Shown here one piece after another: positions 1 to 9,471 of a stretch of 52,614 nt of DNA. A program made the translations under genes and the position numbers. Under the pieces are notes generated by a model. The model ran no database searches, had not been told where the DNA came from, and was given only the letters and a program-made list of their open reading frames with translations. The DNA is from Cyclobacteriaceae bacterium. Its GTDB lineage: Bacteria > Bacteroidota > Bacteroidia > Cytophagales > Cyclobacteriaceae. The stretch covers positions 1 through 52,614 of the forward strand of contig JAKISE010000012.1 in assembly GCA_021648745.1 (NCBI GenBank), given 5' to 3'. Positions within the stretch are counted from its first letter, which is position 1; each line of letters opens with the position of its first letter.

Positions 1-240
1 AGGTAAAGTTCAGCGCAATAAACTTTTGAGGTTGCAATAAACTTGGATTTTACGTGTCCGTTTATACGCCAAGAAAGTTGCGCTTTGAAAGTGGAAGAGC
101 CGCAAATTAAAAAGCATTGTACACAACATGTCGCTATACGGCATGTTGCGTTTGTAAACGTTTGTAATTACTTGTAAACATTTAAAATTACCATTTGAAG
201 TGCTAACTTAAAAGAAGATTGATATTTTATCAGCTACTTA
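1..240. other. Non-coding start of window with one hairpin
   Basis: No convincing gene is seen here. A 10-bp inverted repeat with a 5-nt loop lies at 124-148: arm CAACATGTCG, loop CTATA, arm CGGCATGTTG, with a single G-T type mismatch. It is followed by repeats of the motif TGTAAAC. The segment is downstream of the minus-strand gene that ends at 241, so the hairpin could help end that transcript, but it lacks a U-tract in that direction. Its role is unknown. Confidence 0.4.
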
Positions 241-1074
241 CTAAGCATCAAATAACCCCAATAATTGCTTTACTTCATCTGCTTTATGGTGTTCATTCAG
301 TTTTTCGAAACTGACAATAAGATTGCGAAGCACACGGGTAATAATATCAATATGTGTGCAAGGTGTGTAAAACTTGGGGTGTGGATTAATATTAACTTGT
401 CCCAAATAATGATCTATGTCTTGCTTTGTAAAAATTAATCCTCGGTTAAAAGCATTAACATAGAACTGTAAGTTTTTATCAGTATCGTTATAGGTAATAA
501 TAAAGAAGTTAGGTAAATTAACTCCATATACTGGCATATTAAGTTTTTGTGTAATAAGCATATAAATTACACTTAGCGCAATGGGGTTGCCTCTTTTAGA
601 TTCCAGCACAGAGTTTATCATAGAGTTGGCTGGCGAATGAAAATGAGCTGTATTGGCTTTAAATCTCAGTTTGCTAAATAAAATATTGCTAATACCTTTT
701 ATCTGATCGTATGGGTGTGCTTCTGGTTCAAAATTAGGCCATATTTCATAATACAGTTGTTCAAAATCTTGAGTTATCTTTTCTAAACTTAGGTCGGGGT
801 ATTGATATGTAGCAATCAGCCACATACCTTTCAGTAAATCTTCAGACTCATTGGTCTTCCAATTGAGCATTCGCTCTTTGAGCAATCGAAATTGAAGTGT
901 ATGAACTATTTCCTCAATTCTTTCTTGAATAGAGGCATCAAAACTAGCTCCCCATTCTTCTTCTAAAAAAGGAATGATTTCATTACCCATTGAAAATATT
1001 TTCTCTTCAATTTGTGGTCGAAGTTCATCATCTTCCAAAAGGGAAACTAAGGCTTTGAGTTCTTTAGTATCCAT
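241..1074 (-). CDS. SirB1/transglutaminase-like family protein
   Basis: A 277-residue protein resembling the SirB1-type transglutaminase-like family: a helical N-terminal part (about 1-100, with low-complexity acidic stretches) and then a core at about 100-220. The core motif KRGNPIALSVIYMLI is the family's most recognisable signature, followed by VYGVNLPNFFII. These proteins look like cysteine-protease-fold relatives, but the classic Cys of the transglutaminase triad is not evident here, so catalysis is doubtful and the biochemical role is unknown. No signal peptide is seen, so it is probably cytoplasmic. It begins 3 bp after the stop of the carboxylase gene and is very likely the last gene of a four-gene minus-strand operon. 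The family call is fairly safe; the function is not known. Confidence 0.75.
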   Translation of the reverse strand: MDTKELKALVSLLEDDELRPQIEEKIFSMGNEIIPFLEEEWGASFDASIQERIEEIVHTLQFRLLKERMLNWKTNESEDLLKGMWLIATYQYPDLSLEKITQDFEQLYYEIWPNFEPEAHPYDQIKGISNILFSKLRFKANTAHFHSPANSMINSVLESKRGNPIALSVIYMLITQKLNMPVYGVNLPNFFIITYNDTDKNLQFYVNAFNRGLIFTKQDIDHYLGQVNINPHPKFYTPCTHIDIITRVLRNLIVSFEKLNEHHKADEVKQLLGLFDA

Positions 1075-1077
1075 CGG

Positions 1078-2706
1078 TTAGGTTTGAATTACACCTACAT
1101 TAAATGGCTTTTTAATAGGAGCATTATTAGCAGCTTCAATGCCCATAGAAACAACTTTTCGAGTTTCAAGCGGATCTATTACACCATCAACCCATAACCT
1201 GGCTGCTGCATAATAGGGGCTTAGTTGCTCGTTATAACGATTGGTTATTTTTTCTAACTGTTTGTTCTTTTCTTCCTCCGTTAGTTCCTCTCCTTTAGCT
1301 TTGGCAGAAGATACTTTTATTTGCAATAAGGTATTTGCAGCTGCGGCACCGCTCATAACTGCCATTTTAGCTGATGGCCAAGAATAAATCAGTCGTGGGT
1401 CATAGGCTTTGCCACACATAGCATAATTGCCAGCTCCGTAGGAGTTGCCTATAATAATGGTAAATTTAGGAACTACTGAATTGGCCATAGCATTTACCAT
1501 TTTAGCGCCATCTTTAATAATGCCTCCATGCTCTGCTGTGCTGCCTACCATAAAACCACTCACATCTTGCAAAAAAAGTAAGGGTATCTTTCGTTGGTTA
1601 CAATTCATAATAAATCTGGCGGCCTTATCTGCCGAATCGGAGTAGATAACCCCGCCCATTTGCATCTCTCCTTTTTTGGTTTTAACTACCTTGCGTTGGT
1701 TGGCAATAATACCAATGGCCCAGCCATCTATTCTTGCGGTACCACAAATTAAAGTCTTACCATATTCTTCTTTGTATTCTCTAAAATCAGAATCATCAAT
1801 CAGCCGATTGATGATTTCTTTCATTTCATAGGGTTTGGTTCTATCTGATGGGAATAACCCATAAATTTCCTTGGGATCTAATTTTGGTTCTTTCGGTTTA
1901 ACTCGGTTAAATCCAGCCTGCTCCGTCTTTCCATTTTTTGAAAAAATATCTTTGATATAGTCCAAGGCTGCTTCGTCATTAGGAAATTTATTATCGGTGA
2001 CCCCAGAAATTTCGCATTGAGTGGTAGCTCCTCCTAAGGTTTCGTTATCAATTACTTCTCCAATGGCAGACTTTACAAGGTATGATCCAGCCAAAAATAT
2101 AGAGCCTGTTTTATCCACAATTAGAGCCTCATCACTCATAATAGGCAAATATGCGCCACCGGCTACACAGCTGCCCATAATGGCTGCTACTTGAATAATA
2201 CCCATAGATGACATTACAGCATTATTTCTAAACTGCCTCCCAAAATGCTCTTTATCAGGAAATATTTCGTCTTGCATAGGTAAAAAAACACCTGCGGAAT
2301 CTACTAAATAGATGATTGGCAGCTTATTTTCTATCGAAATTTCTTGTGCCCGCATGTTTTTTTTAGCAGTAATAGGAAACCATGCTCCTGCTTTTACGGT
2401 AGCATCATTGGCCACGATAACACATTGTTTTCCGCTCACATACCCAATGCCCGTAACCACTCCTGCCGAAGGGCAACCTCCAACTTCAGGGTACATCTTA
2501 TCTCCTGCAAATGCGCCAATTTCGAGAAATTCTGAGTCGTCATCCCTGAGGTAGTCTATTCGTTCTCGGGCCGTTAATTTTCCTTTTTTGTGCTGCTTTT
2601 CAATGCGTTTTTCTCCACCACCTTTTTTTACTGTAACTAATCGGCTTTGAAGATTCGAAACCAAAAGTTTATTTGCATCTTCATTCTTATTAAAAGCTAA
2701 ACTCAT
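1078..2706 (-). CDS. Acyl-CoA carboxylase, carboxyltransferase (beta) subunit
   Basis: A 542-residue carboxyltransferase of the biotin-dependent acyl-CoA carboxylase beta family (propionyl-/methylcrotonyl-CoA type). It transfers CO2 from carboxybiotin to an acyl-CoA in the cytoplasm. Visible features are the N-terminal KGKLTARERIDYL motif typical of the family, the first crotonase-fold half with VANDATVKAGAWFP, LVDSAGVFLPMQ and GSCVAGGAYLP, and the second half with LLFLQDVSGFMVG, IIIGNSYGAGNYAMCG and SAKMAVMSGAAAA. The length matches methylcrotonyl-CoA carboxylase beta subunits, but substrate choice cannot be settled by eye. No biotin-carboxylase/BCCP partner gene is adjacent, so the alpha subunit must be encoded elsewhere. 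It lies between the MCE gene (13 bp upstream) and the SirB1-like gene (3 bp downstream), consistent with cotranscription. Confidence 0.9.
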   Translation of the reverse strand: MSLAFNKNEDANKLLVSNLQSRLVTVKKGGGEKRIEKQHKKGKLTARERIDYLRDDDSEFLEIGAFAGDKMYPEVGGCPSAGVVTGIGYVSGKQCVIVANDATVKAGAWFPITAKKNMRAQEISIENKLPIIYLVDSAGVFLPMQDEIFPDKEHFGRQFRNNAVMSSMGIIQVAAIMGSCVAGGAYLPIMSDEALIVDKTGSIFLAGSYLVKSAIGEVIDNETLGGATTQCEISGVTDNKFPNDEAALDYIKDIFSKNGKTEQAGFNRVKPKEPKLDPKEIYGLFPSDRTKPYEMKEIINRLIDDSDFREYKEEYGKTLICGTARIDGWAIGIIANQRKVVKTKKGEMQMGGVIYSDSADKAARFIMNCNQRKIPLLFLQDVSGFMVGSTAEHGGIIKDGAKMVNAMANSVVPKFTIIIGNSYGAGNYAMCGKAYDPRLIYSWPSAKMAVMSGAAAANTLLQIKVSSAKAKGEELTEEEKNKQLEKITNRYNEQLSPYYAAARLWVDGVIDPLETRKVVSMGIEAANNAPIKKPFNVGVIQT

Positions 2707-2719
2707 GTTGTTGTTAGAA

Positions 2720-3664
2720 TTATTGTTTTTTGGCTTCTTTTTCTATCTGCTTTTTACTTTTACCTAAAGGTCCAAAGAAATGCTTGGGGTTTTCGTTAAT
2801 ATGAACTAGGAGAGTATCTAAATCGGCCATTGTCTTACCCATAGATTCGTACAATGCGTCATCGGTTAGTAATTTACCAATGGTACTGCTATCGTTCTGA
2901 AACATTTGGGCAGTAAGAGTAAGTTGCTCTAATAAAACATCTACCCTTTGTAAGGTGGTATTTAGTTCAAGGTTAGCCAATGAGTCGGAAAGGGTTTTGA
3001 AATTATCGAGTGTAGGCTTTAAACTAACTACAGTTTGATTTAGGTTTTTTGAAAGTTTAGCAAACTCTGCCAATGTTGTTTTTAAGGATGATCTATTCTC
3101 GTAAATTCTAGCATTTAAATTATTTGAAAGCTTTGTAAAACTCTCTAGTGATTTCTTTAATTCCGTTCCGCTACCCGAAAGGTCGTCTAACAAAATATTG
3201 AGTTTACGCATCGTAATTTGAAGGTTATCAGATATAGGTTGTGCACTTTCTTTAAAAAGTTCTGTAAGGTCAGGGTCAATACGAGAATTTAAGGTATCAC
3301 CTGGTTCTATGGGGTTATCTAAATTTCCTGGAAAAACAATAATGGAAACACCTCCTAATAAATCTGAATTTAGTTTAGCAAGGGCAGTATCTCCTAAAAT
3401 GATGTCAGAATTGATATCCAGCTCTATAAGTACCCTGTTCTTTTTATTTTGCAATAATTTGATATTTGATACTCGACCAACTGTGTAGCCACTAATTTTT
3501 ACAGGGTTAGATTTAGTTAATCCTGCTACATCTTCATAAATAACATAATACTTACTTGTGTTTGATAAAAAATCTACCCCTTTTAAATAATTAAAGCCTA
3601 GGTATAAAATGGTAATTGCAAATATTGCAAATGCTCCAACTCTTACTTCTTTAGATATTGCCAT
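2720..3664 (-). CDS. MCE/MlaD domain lipid-transport protein
   Basis: A 314-residue protein with one N-terminal membrane anchor (about residues 9-27), then an MCE (MlaD) domain at about 35-115 (motif VAGLTKSNPVKISGYTVGRV is characteristic) and a long helical/coiled-coil C-terminal region rich in Leu/Asn/Ser repeats. By family it is the periplasmic substrate-binding part of an ABC system moving phospholipids between inner and outer membranes. The permease and ATPase genes (MlaE, MlaF) are not in this window. It is 5 bp downstream of the amidase gene and 13 bp upstream of the carboxylase gene. The envelope context (amidase, LptD-like) agrees with an outer-membrane maintenance role. Confidence 0.85.
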   Translation of the reverse strand: MAISKEVRVGAFAIFAITILYLGFNYLKGVDFLSNTSKYYVIYEDVAGLTKSNPVKISGYTVGRVSNIKLLQNKKNRVLIELDINSDIILGDTALAKLNSDLLGGVSIIVFPGNLDNPIEPGDTLNSRIDPDLTELFKESAQPISDNLQITMRKLNILLDDLSGSGTELKKSLESFTKLSNNLNARIYENRSSLKTTLAEFAKLSKNLNQTVVSLKPTLDNFKTLSDSLANLELNTTLQRVDVLLEQLTLTAQMFQNDSSTIGKLLTDDALYESMGKTMADLDTLLVHINENPKHFFGPLGKSKKQIEKEAKKQ

Positions 3665-3669
3665 ATTTT

Positions 3670-4452
3670 TTAATTGGATGCGTCTATTGCGTTTTTATAA
3701 TCTCTAAATGCCCTAAATATACCGGAAGCTATATAATCCTGTTTTAAGGGGTCGTTTAAGTCTAACTCTTCTTTTGAGTTGGTTAAATAACCAGTTTCAA
3801 CAAGTACACTTGGCATGGAAGTTCGCCATAAAACCCAAAATGGAGCCATTTTTACTCCTCTGCTTCGTCTTCCAACCCTTTCCTTAAATTGCTTTTCAAT
3901 TCTAGCGGCTAATTTCAAGCTATTTTCTTGGTATGCATGCTGGCTTAAAGTTAGTAAAATCATTGATTCTGGTGAACTAGGATCAAAACCATCATATTTA
4001 TCCTCGTAGTTTTCTTCTAAAAAAATAACCGAATTTTCTTTTTTGGCCACCCTCATGTTTCCTTCTACTTTATCCAATCCCATTACGTAGGTTTCGGTTC
4101 CGTAAATTGCGTTATTTGAAACCGCATTACAGTGAATGGATATAAATAAATCAGCTCCATTTTTGTTGGCAATGTAGGCTCTTTCTTCCAACTCTACAAA
4201 ATTATCATCATCTCGAGTATAAATTACTTCAACATCTGGTAAATACTCTTCTATGGTTTTACCAAGTTTTAGCGCAATTTTTAAGGCTACATCTTTTTCT
4301 TTAGATACATCTCCACTTGTACCCGGGTCTTTACCTCCATGGCCGGCATCAATAACCACTTTATCTATCTTATTAAGTGGTTTATTTAGCGTACTAAAGG
4401 ATGTTAGCACGGTTATTGCCGAGAGGGCTATGATGCTAAAATATTTTGACAT
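3670..4452 (-). CDS. N-acetylmuramoyl-L-alanine amidase (Amidase_3)
   Basis: A zinc amidase that cleaves the amide bond between MurNAc and the stem peptide in the periplasm. The Amidase_3 fold is shown by VVIDAGHGGKDPGTSG (first zinc His), LFISIHCNA (second zinc His) and VLVETGYLTN (catalytic Glu). I chose the ATG at 4452 because it begins with a short signal-type hydrophobic stretch (SIIALSAITVLTSF); an upstream ATG at 4491 would add 13 polar residues in front of it and overlaps the divergent gene. The protein is about 260 residues, usual for this family. It is the first gene of the minus-strand operon continuing into the MCE, carboxylase and SirB1-like genes. The divergent LptD-like gene starts within at most 82 bp. 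Confidence 0.88.
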   Translation of the reverse strand: MSKYFSIIALSAITVLTSFSTLNKPLNKIDKVVIDAGHGGKDPGTSGDVSKEKDVALKIALKLGKTIEEYLPDVEVIYTRDDDNFVELEERAYIANKNGADLFISIHCNAVSNNAIYGTETYVMGLDKVEGNMRVAKKENSVIFLEENYEDKYDGFDPSSPESMILLTLSQHAYQENSLKLAARIEKQFKERVGRRSRGVKMAPFWVLWRTSMPSVLVETGYLTNSKEELDLNDPLKQDYIASGIFRAFRDYKNAIDASN

Positions 4453-4459
4453 ACTACCA

Positions 4460-7429
4460 ATGTTCAACGTTAATGAAATATCTTTACACAAATTTCTAAA
4501 AAAAACCGAGAATCAGAAGGATACGCACAATAAATTGAACAACTTCACCTTATTTAAACCCCTTATTTTATCGGCTTTTCTACTCTTATTCCTCAATATT
4601 CAAGCCAACTCTCAAGTATCTCCTGATAGTTCTGTCTTAAAGATACCAACTAGAATAGATTCTATTGCAGTTTTTGTTCAAGATTCAGCAAAATTATTAT
4701 CTTCAGATTCTACCTTTCTTCAGGAAATGGACTCCGCACTAATGGCAAGTTTAGATTCTATTCCATTATTAAGTTCCGATTCAAGTTTAAGAGCGAAAGT
4801 AGATTCTGTTGCGAAATTACCTCCGGGCGATATTAAAACCACCGTTATTTATAATGCGGAAGATTCAATAACTATAAACATGTTTACCAAAAATGTAAAA
4901 ATTTATGGAAGTGGAATTATTGATTATAATCCTATACAATTAGATGCTCAAGAAATAACAATTAATTGGGAGGAAAACTATATGCAAGCCAATGGTGTGG
5001 CAGACTCAACAGGGAAAGTGCAAGGAAAGCCTCTCTTTAAAAACGGAAGCGAAGAGTATCAAACGAATGAAATTAAGTATAATTTCAAAACCGAAAAAGC
5101 GTCAATTACTGGGCTGGTAACTACCCAAGGCGATGCCTTTATTCATGCTGATAAAGTTTTTAAAAATGCGAATGGTGAACTATTTAACCAAACTACCTTA
5201 TACACTACGTGTAATTTAGAACACCCACATTATAGTATTAAAGCTAGAAAAGTAAAGATAATTCCTAATAAGGAAATGATAGCGGGCCCTTTTAATATGA
5301 TTATTAATGATGTGCCTACTCCTCTAGGGTTTGCCTTTGGTATGTTTCCAGATCAGCAAAGCAGAACTTCTGGAGTCATTTTTCCTGACTTTGGAGAAGA
5401 AACGGTTAGAGGGTTTTACTTAAAAAATGGGGGGTATTATTTTGCCATTAGCGATTATATTAACTTGGATTTAACTGGTGATTTGTATACCAGAGGAGGC
5501 TGGGCGATAAGAGCAAAGTCCACTTATAATGTACGTTATAAATTTCGTGGCAACTTTGGGGCAACATTTTCTAAATTTAAGCAAGAAAATGAAGCAACAC
5601 TTGAAGATGATATATCAAATGATTTTAGGTTAGTGTGGTCGCATACTCCGGTATCCAAAGGAACTGGTAGGTTTAGTGCCAATATTAATTATGCAACCAA
5701 CTCTTATAATAAAAACAACCAGCTAAATAACCAGAACGATCAAATAAGAGCCACCTTAAGTTCTACTGTAAATTATTCCAAAACATTTGCAGGCACTCCT
5801 TTTAGCATGGGTATTAGCGGCCGGTATAATCAAAATTTAAATACAAAACAGGCAGATTTATTACTGCCTGATTTAACCTTTAATGTGCAAAATATCTATC
5901 CATTTAAGGGCAAAGGAAGCTCAGGCAATAAATGGTATGAGAAAATCGTTTTTAGATATGCTTTAAAGGCAACTAATAAGGCTACCAACCGCTTAACAGT
6001 GCCAGTTACAACAGAAGATATTTTTGACGATGAAGGAAATCTCCTGCTGCCAGGAGAGCAAACTTCTGTAGATTCTATATTCGATATAAATTCCGAAACT
6101 ATCCCTTTTCTACTGAGTCAAGGGTCAAATGGTGTAAAACATAATATCCCCTTGTCCGCTTCGTTTAAATTGCTAAAGCATTTTACCATAAGTCCTTCTT
6201 TGAACTATGATGAAATATGGTATTTTAAGAAATTAGACTATAGCTATAATGAACAAATAAAAGAAGTTGAAATTGATACGATAAAAGGGTTTAACGCTAT
6301 TCGGTCTTATAGTACAAGTGCATCGCTAAATACACGGATATATGGTACTGTCCTCTTTGATAGGGAATATGGTATTAAGGCTATTCGACATATGATGACT
6401 CCGTCAATTTCATACTCTTACCGCCCAGATTTTGGAGATGAAAAATTTGATTATTATCAAACAGTACAAGTTGATAGCACAGGAGCTACTAGGCAATTTT
6501 CAAGATATTCAGGTTTTGTGTATGGGCAAGGGCCCGGTGTAGGTGAAAGTTCAAGTATTTCGTTAAGTATTACCAATACCTTAGAAATGAAATATAAAAG
6601 CAGAAAGGATACAACAGACCAAGCTAATAAAATTGCTTTGCTCAGAAATTTTGGGATGAGTACGAGCTATAACCTGGCTGCCGAGCAATTTAAGCTTTCT
6701 AATATTTCGATTAGAGCAACTGCCGATTTACTAAAGAATAAAGAACTAAGTGAATCCATTAAAACAACCGGCCTAAGCATTAATTTTAATGGCACTATAG
6801 ACCCTTATGTGTACCAGCTCGATAGTATAATAGATGAAGGTGGGGAGAACCAAAAGGTGTACCAAGTTAAGCTCGACCAGTTCACCTGGGCAAACGGCCA
6901 AGGATTAGGTCAATTTTCGAAATTTAACATTGCTATGAATACGGGTTTTCAAGGGAGCAAAAGAGGAGGGTCGAAGTCTAGTTCTAGCAGAAATATGGGC
7001 CAGGGAACGGATAATATTAACACTAATTCTGCTAAAGAAGAAGCTGAATTAAATGAGTTTATTGCCAACCCAGACTTGTATGTCGATTTTAATATTCCTT
7101 GGAGCATTAGGCTAACTTATAATGTAAACTTTACCCGTAATGGATTTGATGAAGGTAAAGTGACCCAGTCGCTTCGTTTCAATGGAGATATTAGTATTAC
7201 AGATAAATGGAAACTAACGTATCAGTCTGGTTATGATTTTGAAAACAAAAAATTTACTGAGGCTCGATTTAATGTTGTAAGAGATTTGCACTGCTGGGAT
7301 ATGACTTTGAGCTGGGTTCCTTTTGGTAGATATCAATCGTATAATTTTACCATTAAAGCCAAATCTTCTCTTCTACAAGATTTAAAGCTTTCTAAGAAAA
7401 GAAACTCTACTGATAGTTTCGGATTTTAG
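4460..7429 (+). CDS. lptD: LptD-like outer-membrane LPS assembly protein
   Basis: A very long (about 990 residue) outer-membrane protein of the Bacteroidota LptD-like family, expected to insert lipopolysaccharide into the outer leaflet. After the signal peptide (hydrophobic run LILSAFLLLFL followed by a Q-containing cleavage site) comes a Ser/Asp-rich linker, then an OstA/LptA-like jellyroll segment (about 100-260, with TTVIYNAEDSITI), then a long beta-barrel of alternating aromatic strands. Start choice is uncertain: the ATG at 4460 lies only 7 bp from the amidase start, whereas a TTG at 4535 gives a compact signal peptide and leaves room for divergent promoters; I favour the TTG biologically but report the ATG frame limit. 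A Ser/Gly/Arg-rich loop occurs around 6955-7010. The family call is strong; exact barrel topology cannot be seen. Confidence 0.82.
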   Translation: MFNVNEISLHKFLKKTENQKDTHNKLNNFTLFKPLILSAFLLLFLNIQANSQVSPDSSVLKIPTRIDSIAVFVQDSAKLLSSDSTFLQEMDSALMASLDSIPLLSSDSSLRAKVDSVAKLPPGDIKTTVIYNAEDSITINMFTKNVKIYGSGIIDYNPIQLDAQEITINWEENYMQANGVADSTGKVQGKPLFKNGSEEYQTNEIKYNFKTEKASITGLVTTQGDAFIHADKVFKNANGELFNQTTLYTTCNLEHPHYSIKARKVKIIPNKEMIAGPFNMIINDVPTPLGFAFGMFPDQQSRTSGVIFPDFGEETVRGFYLKNGGYYFAISDYINLDLTGDLYTRGGWAIRAKSTYNVRYKFRGNFGATFSKFKQENEATLEDDISNDFRLVWSHTPVSKGTGRFSANINYATNSYNKNNQLNNQNDQIRATLSSTVNYSKTFAGTPFSMGISGRYNQNLNTKQADLLLPDLTFNVQNIYPFKGKGSSGNKWYEKIVFRYALKATNKATNRLTVPVTTEDIFDDEGNLLLPGEQTSVDSIFDINSETIPFLLSQGSNGVKHNIPLSASFKLLKHFTISPSLNYDEIWYFKKLDYSYNEQIKEVEIDTIKGFNAIRSYSTSASLNTRIYGTVLFDREYGIKAIRHMMTPSISYSYRPDFGDEKFDYYQTVQVDSTGATRQFSRYSGFVYGQGPGVGESSSISLSITNTLEMKYKSRKDTTDQANKIALLRNFGMSTSYNLAAEQFKLSNISIRATADLLKNKELSESIKTTGLSINFNGTIDPYVYQLDSIIDEGGENQKVYQVKLDQFTWANGQGLGQFSKFNIAMNTGFQGSKRGGSKSSSSRNMGQGTDNINTNSAKEEAELNEFIANPDLYVDFNIPWSIRLTYNVNFTRNGFDEGKVTQSLRFNGDISITDKWKLTYQSGYDFENKKFTEARFNVVRDLHCWDMTLSWVPFGRYQSYNFTIKAKSSLLQDLKLSKKRNSTDSFGF

Positions 7430-7443
7430 TAACCTAGGCCAGT

Positions 7444-9162
7444 TTAGACTAATTCTACTTCTAAAGAAGTATCTGTTTTTATCACTTTTGCCAACTTGCT
7501 GCCTGTTAGTCCTTTAATAGCCTTATCCCATTTTTTATTACTTAAGCCAGTTGATTCTTTGAGTTCGTTTAAATCAATTTTATTTTGCTTTTGAAGAATA
7601 TCAAAGACCAACTTTTCGTCATCAGTTAAAACTACTGTTTGCTTTTTCTCCGGTTTCATTTGTGGGAAGAAAAGCACATCTTGGATGGAGTTAGAATTTG
7701 TCATAATCATAGAAAGGCGATCAATTCCAATACCTAAACCGGCAGTTGGAGGCATCCCATATTCAATAGCACGAAGAAAATCTTCGTCAAGTACCATGGC
7801 TTCATCATCACCTCGTTTACCTAACTCTAACTGCTCTTCAAATCGAGCTCGCTGATCTATTGGATCGTTTAATTCTGAGAATGCATTACAAATTTCTTTG
7901 CCGTTTGCAATGGCTTCAAACCGTTCTACCAGTCCTTCTTTGTCTCTATGCTTTTTGGCCAAAGGCGACATTTCTACTGGGTAGTCGGTTATAAAAGTGG
8001 GTTGAATTAATTGTGCCTCACAATTTTCTCCAAAAATTTCATCTATCAATTTTCCTTTCCCCATCGACTCATCAATAGGCACATGTAGTTTTGTAGCTGT
8101 TGTTCTAAGCTCACTTTCATCCATTGTAGAAATATCAATACCTGTAAAATGCTCAATGGCCTCAAACATCGTGTATCGTTTCCAAGGTCGTTTAAAATTG
8201 ATTATATTTTCTCCTACTTGTACTTTGGTGGTTCCGTGTAATTCAAGCGCTACACGCTCAATCATTTCTTCCACCAAGTTCATCATCCAGTTATAATCTT
8301 TATAGGCCACATAAAGCTCAACTTGTGTAAACTCAGGATTATGAAACCTTGACATTCCTTCGTTTCTAAAATCTTTCGAAAACTCAAAAACACCATCGTA
8401 ACCACCCACAATTAGCCTTTTAAGGTAAAGCTCGTTCGCAATTCTTAGATATAACGTCATATCTAAGGTGTTATGATGTGTTTTAAAAGGCCTAGCAGCA
8501 GCACCACCATACAAAGGTTGAAGAATAGGTGTTTCAACTTCTAAGTAATCTTTATCAGCAAGGAAGTTACGCATGGTGTTCACCACTTTAGTGCGTTGCT
8601 TAAAAATTTCGCGAACTTCAGGGTTCACAATCATATCCACGTACCGCTGACGGTAACGCATTTCAGGATCGGTGAATGCATCGTGCAATTGTTTATTACC
8701 TTCCTCATCGGTAGACTCCTTTACAATAGGCAGCGGTTTTAACGATTTAGTTAGTACTTTAAGTTCTGTAACGTGTACAGAAGTCTCTCCTACTTGCGTT
8801 TTAAATACAAATCCTTTGATCCCAATAATATCTCCTATATCAAGCAGTTTTTTAAATACGGTATTGTATAAGGTTTTTTCTTCACTCCCACAAATGTCAT
8901 CTCTACGCACATAAAACTGAATACGGCCACTAGAGTCTTGCAATTCAGCAAATGAAGCAGAACCCATAATTCTACGGCTCATTAAACGGCCCGCTAAGGT
9001 AACTTCCTTGAATTCATCTGCCTTAGACTCATCAAAGACTTGCTTAATATCACTTGCATAATGTGTTACAGGGTATAACTCCGATGGGTAAGGATTGATT
9101 CCTAATTGTTCAAGTTGCTGTTTAGCACTTCTACGTACTAATTCTTGCTCGCTTAATTGCAT
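7444..9162 (-). CDS. lysS: Lysyl-tRNA synthetase, class II
   Basis: A 572-residue class II lysyl-tRNA synthetase, charging tRNA-Lys in the cytoplasm. The N-terminal OB-fold anticodon-binding domain covers about 50-160 (VTLAGRLMSRRIMGSASFAE). The catalytic core shows motif 2 FRNEGMSRFHNPEFTQVE and motif 3 GLGIGIDRLSMI, with the lysine-specific NGKEICNAFSELNDP between them. After the core there is an extension of about 70 residues (from MKPEKKQTVV to the end) that looks like a small winged-helix-type domain; such tails are known in several Bacteroidota LysRS, and its role is unknown. The gene ends 14 bp from the convergent lptD-like gene. Confidence 0.97.
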   Translation of the reverse strand: MQLSEQELVRRSAKQQLEQLGINPYPSELYPVTHYASDIKQVFDESKADEFKEVTLAGRLMSRRIMGSASFAELQDSSGRIQFYVRRDDICGSEEKTLYNTVFKKLLDIGDIIGIKGFVFKTQVGETSVHVTELKVLTKSLKPLPIVKESTDEEGNKQLHDAFTDPEMRYRQRYVDMIVNPEVREIFKQRTKVVNTMRNFLADKDYLEVETPILQPLYGGAAARPFKTHHNTLDMTLYLRIANELYLKRLIVGGYDGVFEFSKDFRNEGMSRFHNPEFTQVELYVAYKDYNWMMNLVEEMIERVALELHGTTKVQVGENIINFKRPWKRYTMFEAIEHFTGIDISTMDESELRTTATKLHVPIDESMGKGKLIDEIFGENCEAQLIQPTFITDYPVEMSPLAKKHRDKEGLVERFEAIANGKEICNAFSELNDPIDQRARFEEQLELGKRGDDEAMVLDEDFLRAIEYGMPPTAGLGIGIDRLSMIMTNSNSIQDVLFFPQMKPEKKQTVVLTDDEKLVFDILQKQNKIDLNELKESTGLSNKKWDKAIKGLTGSKLAKVIKTDTSLEVELV

Positions 9163-9471
9163 ATTCTAAAAATTTGTAACCCGATATTATTGGGCTGCAA
9201 AAATAAGGAAGAATAAGGAATTGATTGTTGGTTATTCCTTATTTAGTTAATGGCATTTTGTGTCTTTTTATACTTTCCATTTCCTTCTCAAATAGCTTCA
9301 AGACTCTACTACTTTTTCTCGCAACTGATGTATTCTTAGGTACCCATCGTACATAAAGTACAGCATTCCTGCTGCCATCCCACCTATGAAAAAAATAAGG
9401 GTAAATTAGGAATATGCTATAAGTATATGAATCGTAGCGAATCGTTTGACTAGACGCGGCCTTGTCAATAT
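9163..9471 (-). pseudogene. Intergenic stretch with a decayed gene tail and hairpin
   Basis: This gap contains no complete gene. On the minus strand a frame is open for about 79 codons from near 9478 to a TAA at 9239-9241 without an ATG until its last few codons. Its end reads like real protein (for example RWDGSRNAVLYVRWVP and KLFEKEMESIKRH). The stop codon overlaps a 10-bp inverted repeat at 9212-9243 (AATAAGGAAT / ATTCCTTATT), whose minus-strand continuation is T-rich, so it looks like the terminator of a lost gene. A second minus frame contains a short hydrophobic peptide (GGMAAGMLYFMYDGYLR) and is the alternative reading. I cannot name either. Confidence 0.35.

Noticed and set aside
124..148. 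Hairpin at the window start as an attC site
   Set aside because: It forms a good stem but lacks the GCCTAAC/GTTAGGC cores that define the site at 49006.
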